From Rhodovulum kholense (GTDB lineage Bacteria > Pseudomonadota > Alphaproteobacteria > Rhodobacterales > Rhodobacteraceae): DNA of 64,000 nt. The stretch lies in contig NZ_QAYC01000001.1 of NCBI RefSeq assembly GCF_003053725.1, positions 496,001 to 560,000 of the forward strand, read 5' to 3'. Under the pieces are notes generated by a model, which worked only from the letters and a program-made list of their open reading frames with translations, was not told where the DNA came from and made no database searches. Positions 36,230 to 45,132 of this stretch are shown one piece after another. The position numbers and the translations under genes are program-made. Position 1 is the stretch's first letter, and each line of letters begins with the position of its first letter.

Positions 36230-36958
36230 CTACCAAAGGCTCACGTATATGTCGGATTGAAGGCCGTCCTGACCGGGGGCAGGACGCAGGTTGACGCCGC
36301 CCGCGGGCAGCACCGGGATCAGGGCTATGGGATCGAAGGGCGCGGGCTGGGTTTCCTCCAGCCGGAACCGGACCGAAGGCCGCGCGGCCAGCGCCACCGG
36401 CCGGGTCGAGCGGATCACCCGCGCGCGCCGCCCGTCGGGCAAGGGCGTCTGGCCCAGATCCTCGAAGGCGATCCGATCGGCCGGATCGATGACCCGGATC
36501 GGCCCGTCCGCACCGCGGCCGGTCACGTGATAGGCCCAGAGCGCCGCGACCGGCTCGAGCGACAACCGCAGCGTCCAGCCCCCGGGGTCGGCCCCCGCGA
36601 GATCCAGCACCAGCCGGCAGATCCGGGCGTCGCCCGGCCCCCGGGGCAGCGTTTCGGTCGCATCGGCCAGCCCGGTCTCACTCGTCCCGGGGCCGGGCGT
36701 CAGCACCGGCACGGCGTCGGCCTGCCAGCCTTCGGTCAGCGCGATGGCGCGCGGCTCGGCCAGGATGTCCAGCGCCACCGGCGCAGGCGGCGGAGCCGTC
36801 TCGGGCAGGCCGAGAATGGCCCGCGTCCCGTCGGTCTTGAAGACGATATCGGCCCGCGCCAGCCGTCCCGGATCGGCCGCCGCGATCCTCAGCGGGGCGG
36901 GCGCGTCGCCCCAGAAGCCATGACGGACGGTCAGATCCAGGGCGACGCGGTATCTCAT
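36230..36958 (-). CDS. Unknown CIS-operon protein
   Basis: A 242-residue protein that I do not recognise. It has no signal peptide or membrane helix. It looks beta-rich, with phrases such as YRVALDLTVRHGFWGD at the start, CRLVLDLAGADPGGWTLRLSLEPVAALWAYHV in the middle and IYVSLW at the very end. The start overlaps the end of the DUF4255 gene by 4 bp and the stop is 13 bp before the sheath gene, so it is certainly made with them. Position between terminator and sheath suggests a role in tail termination, capping or sheath assembly; this is inference only. Confidence 0.6.
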   Translation of the reverse strand: MRYRVALDLTVRHGFWGDAPAPLRIAAADPGRLARADIVFKTDGTRAILGLPETAPPPAPVALDILAEPRAIALTEGWQADAVPVLTPGPGTSETGLADATETLPRGPGDARICRLVLDLAGADPGGWTLRLSLEPVAALWAYHVTGRGADGPIRVIDPADRIAFEDLGQTPLPDGRRARVIRSTRPVALAARPSVRFRLEETQPAPFDPIALIPVLPAGGVNLRPAPGQDGLQSDIYVSLW

Positions 36959-37545
36959 TCGCGCCCCCTCCCCGTGCGCCCCTCGGGCCGCTGCGGCGAC
37001 CGGATCGGCGCCGCAACCCCGGCGATGGCGCCGGCATCGACCCGGACAGACCGGATCTTGAACATCACCGAGGGCACATAGCGCCCGCCGAGATTGCCCC
37101 AGAGCTGGCCCACTTCCTCGACCTTCAGATTGGCGATCTCGAAGGACAGCTGCGCCAGACCGGGCGGCATGTCGGGGGTGTTCTGCGGCGTCATAACCGG
37201 CTGCGCCTGAAAGAACATCAGCGCCGCCGACAGCTGCTTGAGCCCTTCGGCATATTTGTCGGGGTCATGGGCGGCGGCCAGCATCGCGTAGATGTCGAGA
37301 TGAATGGCCTGCGCCCCGCGCGCGAGCCCGATCGAGGACAGCCCCGGCCCGCGCGCGCTGCGCGGCATGGTGTCCTCGGCGATGGCGGTGACGAACAGGG
37401 CCAGCTTGTTGCGGGCGGTATCGGCGGGCTTGCCCTCGGCATCGGTCAGCGGCGACAGCACCACGACGTCGTCCCCGGTCCGGAACCGCCCGGCCAGGTG
37501 GCCGTTCAGGCGGTCGACGGCAAGGGTCAACGCCTGATCGATCAT
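36955..37545 (-). CDS. DUF4255 tail-terminator protein (Afp16/Pvc16-type)
   Basis: A 196-residue protein. The DUF4255 (Pvc16 N-terminal) pattern runs through most of it: MIDQALTLAVDRLNGHLAGRF, then the ARNKLALFVTAIAEDT strand, GAQAIHLDIYAMLAAAHDPDKYAEGLKQLSAALMFFQAQPVMT and LAQLSFEIANLKVEEVGQLWGNLGGRYVPSVMFKIRSV. This protein terminates tube and sheath polymerisation in Afp, setting particle length. It is the first gene of the leftward structural operon. The start chosen gives the canonical MIDQAL start and has GGAGAG upstream. Confidence 0.88.
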   Translation of the reverse strand: MIDQALTLAVDRLNGHLAGRFRTGDDVVVLSPLTDAEGKPADTARNKLALFVTAIAEDTMPRSARGPGLSSIGLARGAQAIHLDIYAMLAAAHDPDKYAEGLKQLSAALMFFQAQPVMTPQNTPDMPPGLAQLSFEIANLKVEEVGQLWGNLGGRYVPSVMFKIRSVRVDAGAIAGVAAPIRSPQRPEGRTGRGRE

Positions 37546-37826
37546 GCGCCGCTCTCCCTTCGGGGCGACACAGATCCGACGCGGGCTGCGGGTGCAAGCA
37601 TGGCTCCCCCCTGACCGGACCGCGGGTCCGGCCGTTTTGACCGGCGTCCCGCGCAATCGCCAAAAGGCGTTGTTCCGCAATCCAAATTCAACCACAGGAG
37701 GTAGCGTTTAGGCAAGCCAAGAATTGACCGCCGTTCCGCGCCGTCACGGACGATCCGGCTGCGGTGTCCGGTCCCGGCCCTTGGCCTTGCCCTTGCGCTA
37801 GCCGTCGGACGCGGTCGGGGGCGGCG
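37546..37826. promoter_or_regulatory. Gap upstream of leftward CIS operon
   Basis: A 281-bp gap between the DUF4255 gene and the receptor-like gene. It holds a 7-bp hairpin CCGGACC/GGTCCGG at 37615-37631 and a patch of lower GC from about 37660 to 37735 that is the likely promoter area for the leftward structural operon. I could not define -35 and -10 elements with confidence. Confidence 0.35.
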
Positions 37827-39155
37827 TCAATCGGGGGCAATGCTGCTTGATCCCAGATAGCGCTGCGCCAGCCGCCGCCAGCCGCCATGGCGGATCTGCT
37901 CGATCAGCGCGCTGTCGATCCGGGCACGCAGGTCCTGCGGCAGCGCGCTGCCATAGCCCCAGCCGAGCGGCTCGTTGCGATAAACCTTCTGTTCGACGGT
38001 TACCTTGCCACGAAACCGGTCGGTGCCCGCCAGATAGGTCAGCTCGGCCCAGTCGCCGATCACCTGATCGACCTCGCCCGCGACCAGCGCCTCGAGAAGC
38101 TTTTCGGCCGAGGGCTCGGTCGCGCAGCCCGGTCCCGCCAGCGGCGCGGCCGACAGCGGCCGGCAGCCGGGATCGTCGGGCTTTCCGGCCGCCGCCTCAT
38201 AGGCATCGGTCAGGAATTCCTGGGCGGTCGAGTGGGATTCGATGCCCACGCGCTCGTCGGTCAGGTCCCGTTCGTCGATCCGCTCGCTCTGGCCGATGGC
38301 CGAGACGAAGGCCGAGGTCAACACCCCCAGAAGGGCGGCCGACAGCGCCGTGCCGATGATCGCCATGAACATTTCGAGGCCCCGGCCCGCCAGGTTGAAC
38401 CCGGCATCGCCGATCCCCTTCAGCCCAAGCGTCCGCTCGACCGCCTCGAGATAGGGATCGACCAGCGCCAGCAGGCGGCCGGGGGCCGCGCGGTCCTCGT
38501 CGGGGCGGCGGCGGGCGTCGCGCAGCACCCATTTGATCAGCACCGCCAGCACGAGGTTCAGCACCAGGAACAGCAGCACCGCGCGCAGCGTGCCGGGCTG
38601 AAACAGCGTCGTCACCAGCACCTCGAGCGCATGGGAAAACGCGATCTCGTTGCTGTGGCGCGCGGCGATGGTCAGCCCCGACAGGAAATACTGGCGCGAA
38701 AAGCCATAGGACAGCAGCCGTTCGGGGGTGATCGTCAGCGGCGCCAGCACCAGATCGAGACCGCCATCGGTCAGCGCCTCCTCCTGCTGCTCGATGGCGT
38801 CGCAGACCACGAAATGGCTGCCCTTGATCCGCCCGGCCTCGATCAGGCCGGTTTCGACCCGGCGCCAGAGCTCGACCGACAGCCCGGTGGGCGGCGCGCC
38901 GTCCTCGAGGATGACAAAGGGCGGCGCATGGGACACCGCGAGATCGAGAAAACCCGGCTCGCGCGGGCCGGTGCACTGGGCCGCCGCAGCCCCGGCGGCC
39001 AGAGCCGTGACCAGCCCCCAGATCGCCAGCGCTCGACACCGCGCACCGAGCTGAACACCGAACCGGCGACCGAGACCACGACCGCGCCGGGACACCCCCG
39101 CCGCCGCCGGTAGGATGCGCCCCGCCGGCGCCGGGCGGGACCCGATCCGGATCAT
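37827..39155 (-). CDS. Ionotropic-glutamate-receptor-like membrane protein
   Basis: A 442-residue membrane protein with the layout S1-M1-loop-M2-S2 of prokaryotic glutamate-receptor-like channels. A signal or anchor helix is at ~43-60; residues ~70-187 are the first half of a periplasmic binding fold (LDLAVSHAPPFVILEDGAPPTGLSVELWRRV and DLVLAPLTITPERLLSYGFS). Helices follow at ~190-211 and ~258-286, and residues ~300-440 are the second half (EKLLEALVAGEVDQVIGDWAELTYL and GWGYGSALPQDLRARI). The loop between the helices lacks the TVGYG potassium filter of GluR0. It overlaps the DUF4157 gene by 4 bp (ATGA), so the pair is translationally coupled. Whether it conducts ions is open. Confidence 0.7.
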   Translation of the reverse strand: MIRIGSRPAPAGRILPAAAGVSRRGRGLGRRFGVQLGARCRALAIWGLVTALAAGAAAAQCTGPREPGFLDLAVSHAPPFVILEDGAPPTGLSVELWRRVETGLIEAGRIKGSHFVVCDAIEQQEEALTDGGLDLVLAPLTITPERLLSYGFSRQYFLSGLTIAARHSNEIAFSHALEVLVTTLFQPGTLRAVLLFLVLNLVLAVLIKWVLRDARRRPDEDRAAPGRLLALVDPYLEAVERTLGLKGIGDAGFNLAGRGLEMFMAIIGTALSAALLGVLTSAFVSAIGQSERIDERDLTDERVGIESHSTAQEFLTDAYEAAAGKPDDPGCRPLSAAPLAGPGCATEPSAEKLLEALVAGEVDQVIGDWAELTYLAGTDRFRGKVTVEQKVYRNEPLGWGYGSALPQDLRARIDSALIEQIRHGGWRRLAQRYLGSSSIAPD

Positions 39156-39829
39156 AGTTTTGCGGCTTTGGCGCCCATCCGGTCGGCCTCGCTTTCCAGC
39201 GCGGGGCTGTCATTCAGCGGCTGCCCGGCGACCTCGCTGGTGGGTTTCACCTGACCCTTGGCCTGCTGCACCGTGTGCCAGGCCTCGTGCGGCAGGTGTC
39301 TTTCCTGGCCCGGCCCAAGATGAATGTCCGATCCCTGCGCATAGGCATGGGCCTGCACCGCGGCTGGCCTGGACGAATTGTAGTGAACCCGCACGTTGCT
39401 CATGTCGAGGCCCGAAAGCTGCTCGACGCCGGACCTGAGCCTCTCCGGCAGGCCGGTTTTCGAACCGCCCTTGCGCTGGAGCGGTTTGCCCCGGATCGCC
39501 TTGCCCCGGATTGCCTTGCCTTGAAGCGGCTCTTCCTCCTCGACCCGCTGAAGCGCCTTGCCCTGCAGCGGTTCCTCCTCCTCGGGCGCCTCGGCCCGTT
39601 GCAGCGCCTTGCCCTGAAGGGGCTCCTCCTCTTCAGCGGCTTCGGCGCGTTGCAGGGCCTCGGCCCGAAGCGCCCCCAGCCGGGCGGCAGTGCCCCCCGA
39701 GGTTGCCGCATCGGCCTTGGCCTGAAGCGCGGACAGACGGTCCTCCTCGGGGCCACCCGCCCGGGCGCCGCCCCGGGCCTGCGGCGCCGGACCGGCGCTG
39801 CCGCGTTCGCTCTGGAAGATCTGGGCCAT
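39152..39829 (-). CDS. DUF4157 protein with LQRxEEEEPLQ repeats, candidate CIS cargo
   Basis: A 225-residue protein. Residues ~60-118 hold three imperfect repeats of the kind EEEEPLQGKALQR. Residues ~128-217 are a DUF4157 domain with the gluzincin-type motif HEAWH at 181-185 and a later acidic segment ALESEADRMG that could give the third metal ligand. DUF4157 proteins with such repeats are strongly tied to extracellular CIS loci and are thought to be cargo or to process or guide cargo. It has no signal peptide, as expected for a payload loaded in the cytoplasm. The start chosen has GGGAGGCAGCC upstream and opens MAQIFQSERG. It lies at the divergence between the two CIS arms. Confidence 0.82.
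   Translation of the reverse strand: MAQIFQSERGSAGPAPQARGGARAGGPEEDRLSALQAKADAATSGGTAARLGALRAEALQRAEAAEEEEPLQGKALQRAEAPEEEEPLQGKALQRVEEEEPLQGKAIRGKAIRGKPLQRKGGSKTGLPERLRSGVEQLSGLDMSNVRVHYNSSRPAAVQAHAYAQGSDIHLGPGQERHLPHEAWHTVQQAKGQVKPTSEVAGQPLNDSPALESEADRMGAKAAKL
39477..39658 (-). repeat. Short tandem repeats in the DUF4157 gene
   Basis: Three imperfect copies of a unit encoding EEEEPLQGKALQR-like sequence, followed by short GKAIR duplicates. The DNA shows runs of GGCTCCTCCTC and CTTGCCCTG spaced regularly. They code for the linker before the DUF4157 domain. Confidence 0.65.
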
Positions 39830-40073
39830 GGCTGCCTCCCGATACCGATAGGGAATGAAACCACAGGTTGTGAAGCGCTGGCAAGCGGCATCGCGCGCCC
39901 GCGCCCCACCGTCGCGGCAAGGGCCGCGTCCGGCTTGGCGCCGTTGCCCCGCCAGGGCAACGCCCTTCCGGACCGGTCCTTGCCGATGTCGCGCCGCCAC
40001 ACGCCATGGTTGACGAAGCCGAGTGGCTCGGCCACCCTGTCGGCAACAAACCGCCCCCAGGGAGGCGCCCCAG
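39830..40073. promoter_or_regulatory. Divergent gap between the two CIS arms
   Basis: A 244-bp region separating the leftward DUF4157 gene from the rightward exported-protein gene, expected to hold promoters for both. GGGAGG ribosome sites lie at both ends. I see no clear operator or promoter boxes. Confidence 0.35.
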
Positions 40074-41012
40074 ATGACCACAGGCCGCCGCCTGTTCCAG
40101 TCTTTTCCGGCCGTTGCGCTGGGGATCGCCTGCCTCGCGCCCACCGCCTGCGGGCTGGTCACGAAGGTGCAGGAACTGCCGGTCGTCGAACGGTTCGGCT
40201 TCGGTGTCGAGGTGCCCTGCGACATCAACCTCTACCAGCAGCGGCGCATGACCGGGGCCTATCTGCAGATCGCCGTGGGCTCGGCCGGAGGCGTTGCGCA
40301 ATACGTCACCGGACGACCGTCGCGCAGCGCGCTGCCGCGCAATCTGGTGATCGAGGAGGACACGATCCGGCGCCTCCGCCCCGAGGAAGAGAACGGCCAG
40401 ACCAAGCTGGAAGGCTGGAAGCGCGCCAGCGCCGTGCCGGTCCCGGGCCTCGGCCCCGGCACCGAACTGCCCGCCGCCTACACCTTCGATTTCCGCTCGC
40501 AGAAGATCGACTATACCGGCCCGCTGGTGGTCGGCCAAAGCCCGACCGCGACCGAGATCCCGAAGGCGGGGCTTGCCACCATCACCGGGCCGGTGCGGGT
40601 GAGCTTCACCGCAACCGACGCCACCGGCAAGACCGAGGTCACCGACGCCCTGGGCAGCTTCACCCTGCAGATCGGCTATGGCACCGGGCGGGCCAGCTTC
40701 GTCGCGTCGGGCTTCACCGCCGACAGCGGGCCCGCCCTGCCCTTCGACAGCTTTTCCTGGTCGCGGCTCGGGCTTTGCGCGCCGCGCGTGGTGTCCAGCG
40801 GCCAGGGGACGGTCCGCTTCACCGGCCCCGATGGCGGCCGGGTCGGGCTACTGACTCCCGGGCTGGAACCGGCGGCGCTGCTCAGTTTCGAGGCCAGCCA
40901 GTTCGCCGGAACCGACCGCCCCGGCCCGCCCGGCGCCGCGGGCGGCGTCTTCGCGATCCAGGGCAACAGCGCTACCCTGACAGGTGTGTTCCTGTCGCAA
41001 CCTTCACCCTAG
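40074..41012 (+). CDS. Exported protein of unknown function at the head of the rightward CIS arm
   Basis: A 312-residue protein with an N-terminal signal peptide (RRLFQSFPAVALGIACLAPTACGLV). A cysteine follows the hydrophobic stretch, but the residues before it (PTA) do not make a good lipobox. The rest is beta-rich without a family I recognise: it includes FGFGVEVPCDINLYQQRRMTG, then YTFDFRSQKIDYTGPLVVG and FTATDATGKTEVTDALGSF. The start has AGGGAGG eight bases upstream. It precedes the baseplate-J gene by about 150 bp, so membership in the CIS operon is likely but not certain. Confidence 0.55.
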   Translation: MTTGRRLFQSFPAVALGIACLAPTACGLVTKVQELPVVERFGFGVEVPCDINLYQQRRMTGAYLQIAVGSAGGVAQYVTGRPSRSALPRNLVIEEDTIRRLRPEEENGQTKLEGWKRASAVPVPGLGPGTELPAAYTFDFRSQKIDYTGPLVVGQSPTATEIPKAGLATITGPVRVSFTATDATGKTEVTDALGSFTLQIGYGTGRASFVASGFTADSGPALPFDSFSWSRLGLCAPRVVSSGQGTVRFTGPDGGRVGLLTPGLEPAALLSFEASQFAGTDRPGPPGAAGGVFAIQGNSATLTGVFLSQPSP

Positions 41013-41163
41013 ACGGGTTTCTTTCCTTGCCCTGTACCGAGGCTTCCGCCAGTATCTTAACCAAGAAAGACCCTACATCCGTGAACCGGAACGATTTTCT
41101 ACCGTCTTCAGGGGGGACCGATCGCAGCCGCCTGGGCTGCGGTCCTTTGGCAAGTCGCATGCG

Positions 41164-44100
41164 TTGAATACCGACTGGTCCGATATCCGCGTCTTGCAGG
41201 GGGCCTCGTGCGAGGCGCGCCTTCCAGTCCCTTTGACCCGCGATGCCCCCTGGCTTCGCCCGCGCGATCTGGCCGCCCGGCTGGCGGCGCTGGCCGACAC
41301 CGCACCTTCGCCCTGGCGCGACCGGCTGCGGGCCGAGCCCGCCGTGGTGGTGGCCCAGATCCTCAGCTTTCGCCCCGACGATGCCATCGCCGCCTTCGAT
41401 CTTGCCGCCGACGGGGGCACCGGGGCGCTGATCCGCCATGTCCGCGCGCTGTCGCGCCGGATCGACGACTGGCTGATGCGGATCGAGGCGCAGCTGCCCG
41501 AGGCTTTCGGCGAAACCATCGCCGCACTCGAACGGCAGATGGGGCTGCGCGGGCGGGTCAGCGGGCTTGCGGCCCGGTCGGGCACCGATCTGGCCGCGCT
41601 TTTGCTGACCACCTTCGCCCCGCCGCATGGCGGGCCCCGGGCCGACCCGCGGGCCATCGCCGTGCCCGACCGGATCGCCGAGGCCCGGGCGCTGGCCACC
41701 GCGATCAGCGCGGCGCACCGGCAGATGATCCATGCCGTGGCCTCGCTCCAGCCCGCCGCCGCCACCGCCTTTGCCGAACGGATCGAGGCGGGCATGATCG
41801 AGCCCGGCATCGGGCTGATCCTGGCCGAGCTGTCCGCAGCCGGGCTGGTCGACGACCGGCTGAACCGCTTTACCCGCCGCCATACCGATTTCTACTACCG
41901 CGAGATCCTGGGCCAGCCGCCCGCCGATGCGACCCCCGAACGGGTGCTGCTGCATGTGCCCCCGGCCGCGGCCGAACGCCACCTGCCGCGCGGTACCACG
42001 CTGGCCGCGCGCGGCGCGGACGGCACGGTCGCGGCCTTCCGCACCCTGACCGCGATTCCGGTCAGCACCTCGCGGGTCCGCACCACCGGCGCCATCACCT
42101 ACGAGACCGATCCGCAGGTGTCGTTCTTTGCCACGCTGGGCGCGATCACCCGCGTCGAGGCTGGGCTCGACCCGGCCGGGGCCGGGCCGCTCGGGCGCGG
42201 GGTCTTCGTCGCCCGCAGCCCCGCTGCGTCCGAGGGTGGGCGCAGGCAGGCCGGGGCCGAGATGGGGCTCGACATCGCCTCGGATCTTTTCCGGCTGCGC
42301 GAGGGGCGCCGCCAGGTCGAGCTCCGGCTGGACATGCGCCGCGCAAGCCCCCTGCCCGCGATGTCGCCGAAGCTGCCGCCCGGCACCGAGCCCGGCCGCG
42401 ACCCCAATGTCGCGCTCGAACTGCGCCACGATCCCGAACTGATCCGCGCCTGCGGTTTCGCCAGCCTCGAGGAGGGGATCGAGGTCATCGACGCCGCCGT
42501 GCAGGACTGGGCGCGCAACATGGTACGCGCGCCCTCGATGGCGATGATCTACGAGGTGATCGCGCGCAAGACGCTGAACGCGGCACCGCTGCGCCAGCTT
42601 CTGGGGCGGATCGTGACGCTGAGCCTCGTCGAGGGCGTGCCCTGGCCCGAGGGCGACTATCTGCAGCTGCTTCTGGACAAGAACGGCGCGCTGCAACAGG
42701 GGCCCGAGGGGCTGCTGCGCCGTGCCGCGGCGGGCGAACCAGACGGAAGCGCCCCGGCGGACGGGGCCGCGGGCTCGCTGATGGCGGGCGCCTTCCAGCT
42801 GGCCCCGGGCGGCCGGGGGTTCCTGCTGGCGCCCTGCGACGTCTTCCAGAAGTTCTTTGCCGATGCCTTCACCGTCACCCTGACCAGCGCGCGCGGCCCG
42901 GTCGCGCCCGAGGTGCTGCAGATCCTGCCGAACGGCCCGGGCCTGCCGCCGGGCGTGACCTTCCGCATGACCTTCGGCCGCGAGGCCCCGCCGCTCGAAC
43001 CCGATCCGGCGACGCCCGAGGCCGCGCCCGCGCTGGCGATCCGCGCCGCCCCCGATGCCCGGATCTGCCCGGTCAGCTTCTTCGAGCGCTACGAGGTCGA
43101 TGCCGCCGCGATCCGGGTCCGGGTCGAGGGGTTGCGGACCATGGCGGGGTTCAACGATGACGGGCCGGTCGCGGTCGATCAGGCGGTGCTGCCCTTCGGC
43201 GCCCGCCCCGCCGATGGCGGCACGCTGACGCTTGCCGCGCCCGAACTGGCGGTCAAGCCGGTGACCCATGTCTCGCTCGACCTGACCTGGGCCGATCTGC
43301 CCGCCGGGATCGACGGCTTTGCCGGGCATTACGCCGCCTATCCGCGCGACACGCCCGTCCCGGACCCGCTTGTGAACGTCGAGGTGCTGTCGGGCGAGAC
43401 CTGGAAGCCGCTGCTGGATGGCCCGACGCCCATGGCCGACCGCGATCCGGCCAGCGGCCGGCTGCTGGCCGACTGGCACCGCGAGGCCGATCTGGAAAGC
43501 CCCAGCCTGCCCGAGGACGGCCCGGCCGCGCTGAAGCTGCCGAAAGCCCGGGGCGAGATCCGGAGCGGCGCGCTGCGGCTGCGGCTGTCGGGCAGCGCGG
43601 GCGGCTTCGGGCAGACCGCCTATGCGTTGGGGCTGGCCGATGCGCTGCGCCCGCGCCTGCTGCGGCTGCGCCCGCGTCCGGTACCGCTGCCGCCCTATCT
43701 GCCGCGGATCGCGCGGCTCAGGATCGGCTATGAGGCCGCCGGGCGGATCGCGCTGTCGGCCCCCGACAGCGCCCGGGCGCGCGACCGGGTGCGCCAGATC
43801 ACGCCTTTCGGCACGATCCCGGTCTTTCCCGAACGCACCGAGCGAGCGGCGGGGCTGGTGCCCGCGCGGCTGGGCTATGGCACGCTTTTCCTTCAGCTTT
43901 CGGGCAATTCGGCCAAGGAAAACCTGGCGCTGCTGTTCGACATCGCCGACAGCGGCCATGAACGGGTGGTGCCCGATCCGGTGCCGCTGGTCTGGCACTA
44001 CCTGACCGAGGCGGGCTGGCAGGACCTGCCCGCCACCGCGATCTCGTCGGACACGACCGACGGGCTGCTCAGGTCCGGCACGGTGGTGATCGACATGCCC

Positions 44101-45132
44101 GACGACGCCAGCGAGACCGCGCCCGACATGCCGCCGGGCGGCATCTGGCTGGCGGTCTCGGCGATCTGCCCCGGGTTTCACACCCATCCGGTGCTCGATG
44201 GCGTCCATACCAACGGGGTCTGGGCCGAAAGCCGCGACAGTCATCCGCATCCGGGCGACGGCCCGCGCGACTGGCGCTTCGATCCGGGCTTTGCCGGTCT
44301 TGGCAAGCCGGTCGAGGTCGACCGCCGGATCCCGCCGCGCCCGCCCGAGACCCCGCCCGCCTGGCGCGCCCGCGTCGCCGAGCGGCTGCGCCACCGCAAG
44401 CGCGCGGTCACGCCCTGGGATGTCGAACGGCTGGTGCTGCAGGAATTCCCCGAGATCTGGCGGGTCAAATGCCTGCCCCATCTGACCGCCGCCACGCCCG
44501 AGCCCGCGCCGGGCCGGGCCACGGTCGTGCTGGTCCGCCGCCCGCCCGAGCCCACGGACGGCGCCCCCCCGCCGCCGCGCGAGCTGTACTTCGATGTCGG
44601 CAAGCTGGAACGCGTCCGCGCCTGGCTGCAGGCCCATGCCTGCCCCTTCGCGGGTTTCGACGTGGTCAACCCGGCCTTCGACCGGCTGCAGGTGCGCGCC
44701 CAGATCCGCTTTGCCCCGTTCCTGAACGACGGCGCGCTGGCCTTCCGGCTGCGCCAGGACCTGATCGCGCGGCTGTCGGTCTGGACCGCCGCGCCCGAAA
44801 TCGCGCGGTTCGGCTGGTCGCTGAACGTGGCTCTTCTGCGCGCGCAGATCGCGGCGCTCGACTATGTCGAGGATGTCACGGATTTCTCGGTGCTGCATTT
44901 CGCGGCCGACGATTCCGGGGTCCACCGGCTGGCCGATACCGCACAGATCGACGGGCGCGGCCCGCACGGGCCGGTGATCCGGCCGTCCCGGCCCTGGGCG
45001 CTGGCGCTCTCGGCCTCGGATCACGCGCTGGCGGCAGCCACCGCGCGGGGCGGCATCGAAGCGACGCAAAGCGGCATCGGTCGGCTCCGGGTGGGCGACA
45101 TGCTGATCGTGGGGCAGGAGACGGCGCGGTGA
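41164..45132 (+). CDS. Giant baseplate J-like wedge protein (Afp11-type)
   Basis: A protein of about 1322 residues that should form the large baseplate wedge. The C-terminal part is most telling: YFDVGKLERVRAWLQAHACPFAGFDVVNPAFDRLQVRAQIRF, then LRQDLIARLSVWTAAPEIARFGWSLNVALLRAQIAALDYVEDVTDFSVL, which is the end of phage J/gp6-type proteins. A middle section contains GLPPGVTFRMTFG and HYLTEAGWQDL. Length matches Afp11-class proteins. The start is a TTG giving LNTDWSDIRVLQGA; the frame is open further upstream but without a good start or homologous-looking residues. The next gene overlaps its stop. Confidence 0.82.
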   Translation: MNTDWSDIRVLQGASCEARLPVPLTRDAPWLRPRDLAARLAALADTAPSPWRDRLRAEPAVVVAQILSFRPDDAIAAFDLAADGGTGALIRHVRALSRRIDDWLMRIEAQLPEAFGETIAALERQMGLRGRVSGLAARSGTDLAALLLTTFAPPHGGPRADPRAIAVPDRIAEARALATAISAAHRQMIHAVASLQPAAATAFAERIEAGMIEPGIGLILAELSAAGLVDDRLNRFTRRHTDFYYREILGQPPADATPERVLLHVPPAAAERHLPRGTTLAARGADGTVAAFRTLTAIPVSTSRVRTTGAITYETDPQVSFFATLGAITRVEAGLDPAGAGPLGRGVFVARSPAASEGGRRQAGAEMGLDIASDLFRLREGRRQVELRLDMRRASPLPAMSPKLPPGTEPGRDPNVALELRHDPELIRACGFASLEEGIEVIDAAVQDWARNMVRAPSMAMIYEVIARKTLNAAPLRQLLGRIVTLSLVEGVPWPEGDYLQLLLDKNGALQQGPEGLLRRAAAGEPDGSAPADGAAGSLMAGAFQLAPGGRGFLLAPCDVFQKFFADAFTVTLTSARGPVAPEVLQILPNGPGLPPGVTFRMTFGREAPPLEPDPATPEAAPALAIRAAPDARICPVSFFERYEVDAAAIRVRVEGLRTMAGFNDDGPVAVDQAVLPFGARPADGGTLTLAAPELAVKPVTHVSLDLTWADLPAGIDGFAGHYAAYPRDTPVPDPLVNVEVLSGETWKPLLDGPTPMADRDPASGRLLADWHREADLESPSLPEDGPAALKLPKARGEIRSGALRLRLSGSAGGFGQTAYALGLADALRPRLLRLRPRPVPLPPYLPRIARLRIGYEAAGRIALSAPDSARARDRVRQITPFGTIPVFPERTERAAGLVPARLGYGTLFLQLSGNSAKENLALLFDIADSGHERVVPDPVPLVWHYLTEAGWQDLPATAISSDTTDGLLRSGTVVIDMPDDASETAPDMPPGGIWLAVSAICPGFHTHPVLDGVHTNGVWAESRDSHPHPGDGPRDWRFDPGFAGLGKPVEVDRRIPPRPPETPPAWRARVAERLRHRKRAVTPWDVERLVLQEFPEIWRVKCLPHLTAATPEPAPGRATVVLVRRPPEPTDGAPPPPRELYFDVGKLERVRAWLQAHACPFAGFDVVNPAFDRLQVRAQIRFAPFLNDGALAFRLRQDLIARLSVWTAAPEIARFGWSLNVALLRAQIAALDYVEDVTDFSVLHFAADDSGVHRLADTAQIDGRGPHGPVIRPSRPWALALSASDHALAAATARGGIEATQSGIGRLRVGDMLIVGQETAR

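Noticed and set aside
29705-37545. Type VI secretion system
   Set aside because: VgrG-like and PAAR proteins are present, but there is no TssB/TssC split sheath, ClpV or TssJLM membrane complex; the single-chain sheath and Afp15-type ATPase indicate an eCIS-type system.
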